Shown: piece after piece, positions 63,146-64,000 of the stretch
Numbering within the stretch: the first letter of the stretch is position 1
Layout: each line of letters opens with the position of its first letter
Assembly: GCA_030386875.1 (NCBI GenBank)
Contig: CM059560.1
Location: forward strand, 43,008,757 to 43,072,756
DNA from: Morinoia aosen
Taxonomy: Eukaryota > Arthropoda > Malacostraca > Amphipoda > Talitridae
Direction of reading: 5' to 3'
Length of the DNA stretch: 64,000 nucleotides
Position numbers and translations under genes: made by a program
Notes under the pieces: model-generated
What the model was told of the DNA's origin: nothing
Seen by the model: only the letters and a program-made list of their open reading frames with translations
Databases searched by the model: none

Positions 63146-64000
63146 CTAGAGATATTTCCTGTACTCCTTTGTGCGCTGTAGAGATACCTTCTGTACTCCT
63201 TTGTGCGCTGTAGAGATACCTTTTGTACTCCTTTGTGCGCTGTAGAGATACCTTCTGTACTCCTTTGTACGCTGTAGAGATACCTTCTGTACTCCTTTGT
63301 GCGCTGTAGAGATACCTTCTGTACTCCTTTGTACGCTGTAGAGATACCTCGTGTACTCCTTTGTACGTTCTAGAGATATTTCCTGTACTTCTTTGTGCAC
63401 TGTAGAGATACCTTCTGTACTCCTTTGTGCGCTGTAGAGATACCTTCTGTGCTCCTTTGTGCGCTGTAGAGATACCTTCTGTACTCCTTTGTGCGCTGTA
63501 GAGATACCTTCTGTACTCCTTTGTGCGCTGTAGAGATACCTTCTGTACTCCTTTGTACGCTGTAGAGAGACCTCGTGTACTTCTTTGTACGTTCTAGAGA
63601 TATTTCCTGTACTCCTTTGTGCGCTGTAGAGATACCTTCTGTACTCCTTTGTGCGCTGTAGAGATACCTTCTGTACTCCTTTGTACGCTGTAGAGATACC
63701 TCGTGTACTCCTTTGTGCGCTGTAGAGATACCTTCTGTACTCCTTTGTGCGCTGTAGAGATACCTTCTGTACTCCTTTGTGCGCTGTAGAGATACCTTCT
63801 GTACTCCTTTGTACGTTCTAGAGATATTTCCTGTACTCCTTTGTGCGCTGTAGAGATACCTTCTGTACTCCTTTGTGCGCTGTAGAGATATTTCCTGTCC
63901 TCCTTTGTGCGCTGTAGAGATACCTTCTGTACTCCTTTGTGCGCTGTAGAGATACCTTCTGTACACCTTTGTACGCTGTAGAGATACCTCGTGTACTCCT
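63146..64000. repeat. Downstream copy of the 54.5-55.2 kb segment, running off the window
   Basis: Begins as a match to 54474 onward (offset 8672) and continues to the gtcctcc epsilon trio at 63897. The array is still in phase at base 64000, where a gamma tail is followed by gtactcct, so the array continues beyond the window. Confidence 0.82.

Larger units (their letters stand above)
1..64000. repeat. 32-bp satellite array filling the whole window
   Basis: Every line of sequence is made of direct head-to-tail copies of one 32-bp monomer, beginning gtactcctttgtgcgctg and continuing tagagataccttct. Both edges of the window lie inside the array, so its true length is greater. The phase drifts by only 15 bases over the window. 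I can account for this with deletions near 2411, 3597, 4870, 8731 (two bases), 8867, 13030, 15685, 17764, 20419, 35463, 36902, 40278, 40603, 43077, 44001, 50700, 50893, 56077 and 57821, and insertions near 22757, 25222, 29991 and 56508 (two bases). That leaves 2000 full monomers plus a fragment. The consensus monomer has 5 A, 8 C, 7 G and 12 T, so the plus strand is pyrimidine-rich. No stretch above 300 bases holds anything else. Satellite identity is certain; the genomic position (centromere, subtelomere or other) cannot be told from here. Confidence 0.99.

Noticed and set aside
1-64000. CRISPR array (repeat of about 32 bp)
   Set aside because: The repeats abut directly with no spacers, vary in a class-structured way, and there are no cas genes.
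1-64000. Telomeric repeat or rDNA spacer
   Set aside because: No TTAGGG-, TTTAGGG- or TTAGG-like tandem is present and no rRNA segment is seen. The 32-bp unit does not resemble either.
1-64000. CENP-B box or other known centromere-protein site
   Set aside because: I looked for the TTCG...CGGGA pattern within the monomer classes and did not find it. The occasional ttcgttgtacg (60221, 61821) is a point variant lacking the rest of the box.
1-64000. Transposon or insertion interrupting the array
   Set aside because: Monomer phase is continuous, and every phase change is explained by a one- or two-base indel inside a monomer, so there is no room for an insertion.

Overview
The whole 64 kb window is one uninterrupted tandem satellite array. 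From the first base to the last it is built from a 32-bp monomer repeated head to tail in one orientation. I see no unique sequence, no transposon, no RNA gene and no believable protein-coding gene. A homogeneous array of this size with layered higher-order repeats is typical of eukaryotic heterochromatin (centromeric, pericentromeric, subtelomeric or knob-like). It would be very unusual in a bacterium, archaeon or virus. I do not recognise the monomer as a named satellite and there is no lineage-specific flanking sequence, so I name no organism.

Monomer level. With the monomer started at its conserved gtactcc, nearly all copies fall into a few classes. Alpha is the majority form (G13, C16, G18, acctt at 26-30). 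Beta is alpha with G13A. Gamma is G13A plus T30C and C31G. Delta is the most diverged (G13A, C16T, G18C, C27T, C28T, T30C) and carries a TCTAGA site. A rarer epsilon has an alpha front and a delta tail. The order of classes is strongly constrained. Units of 7 (alpha-alpha-alpha-beta-alpha-gamma-delta, 224 bp), 10 (five alpha, gamma, three alpha, delta, 320 bp), 9 (288 bp), 6 (192 bp) and 4 (128 bp) monomers alternate. Delta closes each unit.

Block level. The units are stacked into kilobase-scale duplications that I could anchor with shared rare variants. They are: a ~2.4-kb repeat at 2.4-6.1 kb; a duplicated ~4.8-kb unit, itself two diverged ~2.65-kb halves, at 12.1-21.7 kb; a ~2.3-2.6-kb repeat in three full copies at 21.95-29.3 kb; 1344/1632-bp units at 31.4-34.3 kb; 2079/1344-bp units at 36.6-40.8 kb; an 896-bp pair at 51-53 kb; and a 1600-bp pair at 58.6-61.8 kb. 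Longer-range copies link 45-46.7 kb to 59.6-63 kb, 49-50 kb to 55-56 kb, and 54.5-55.2 kb to 63.1-63.9 kb.

Length bookkeeping. The monomer phase at the right end is 15 bases short of a perfect 32-bp ladder. The length-variant monomers I found (20 deleted bases, 5 inserted) account for exactly that, giving 2000 complete monomers plus a fragment.

Coding potential. Long open frames occur on the minus strand only because alpha, beta, gamma and epsilon contain no stop in any minus-strand phase. Delta supplies the single TAG. Since 32 is not a multiple of 3, a reading frame passes through all three phases and yields a 32-residue repeating peptide. I treat every such frame as a by-product of the satellite.
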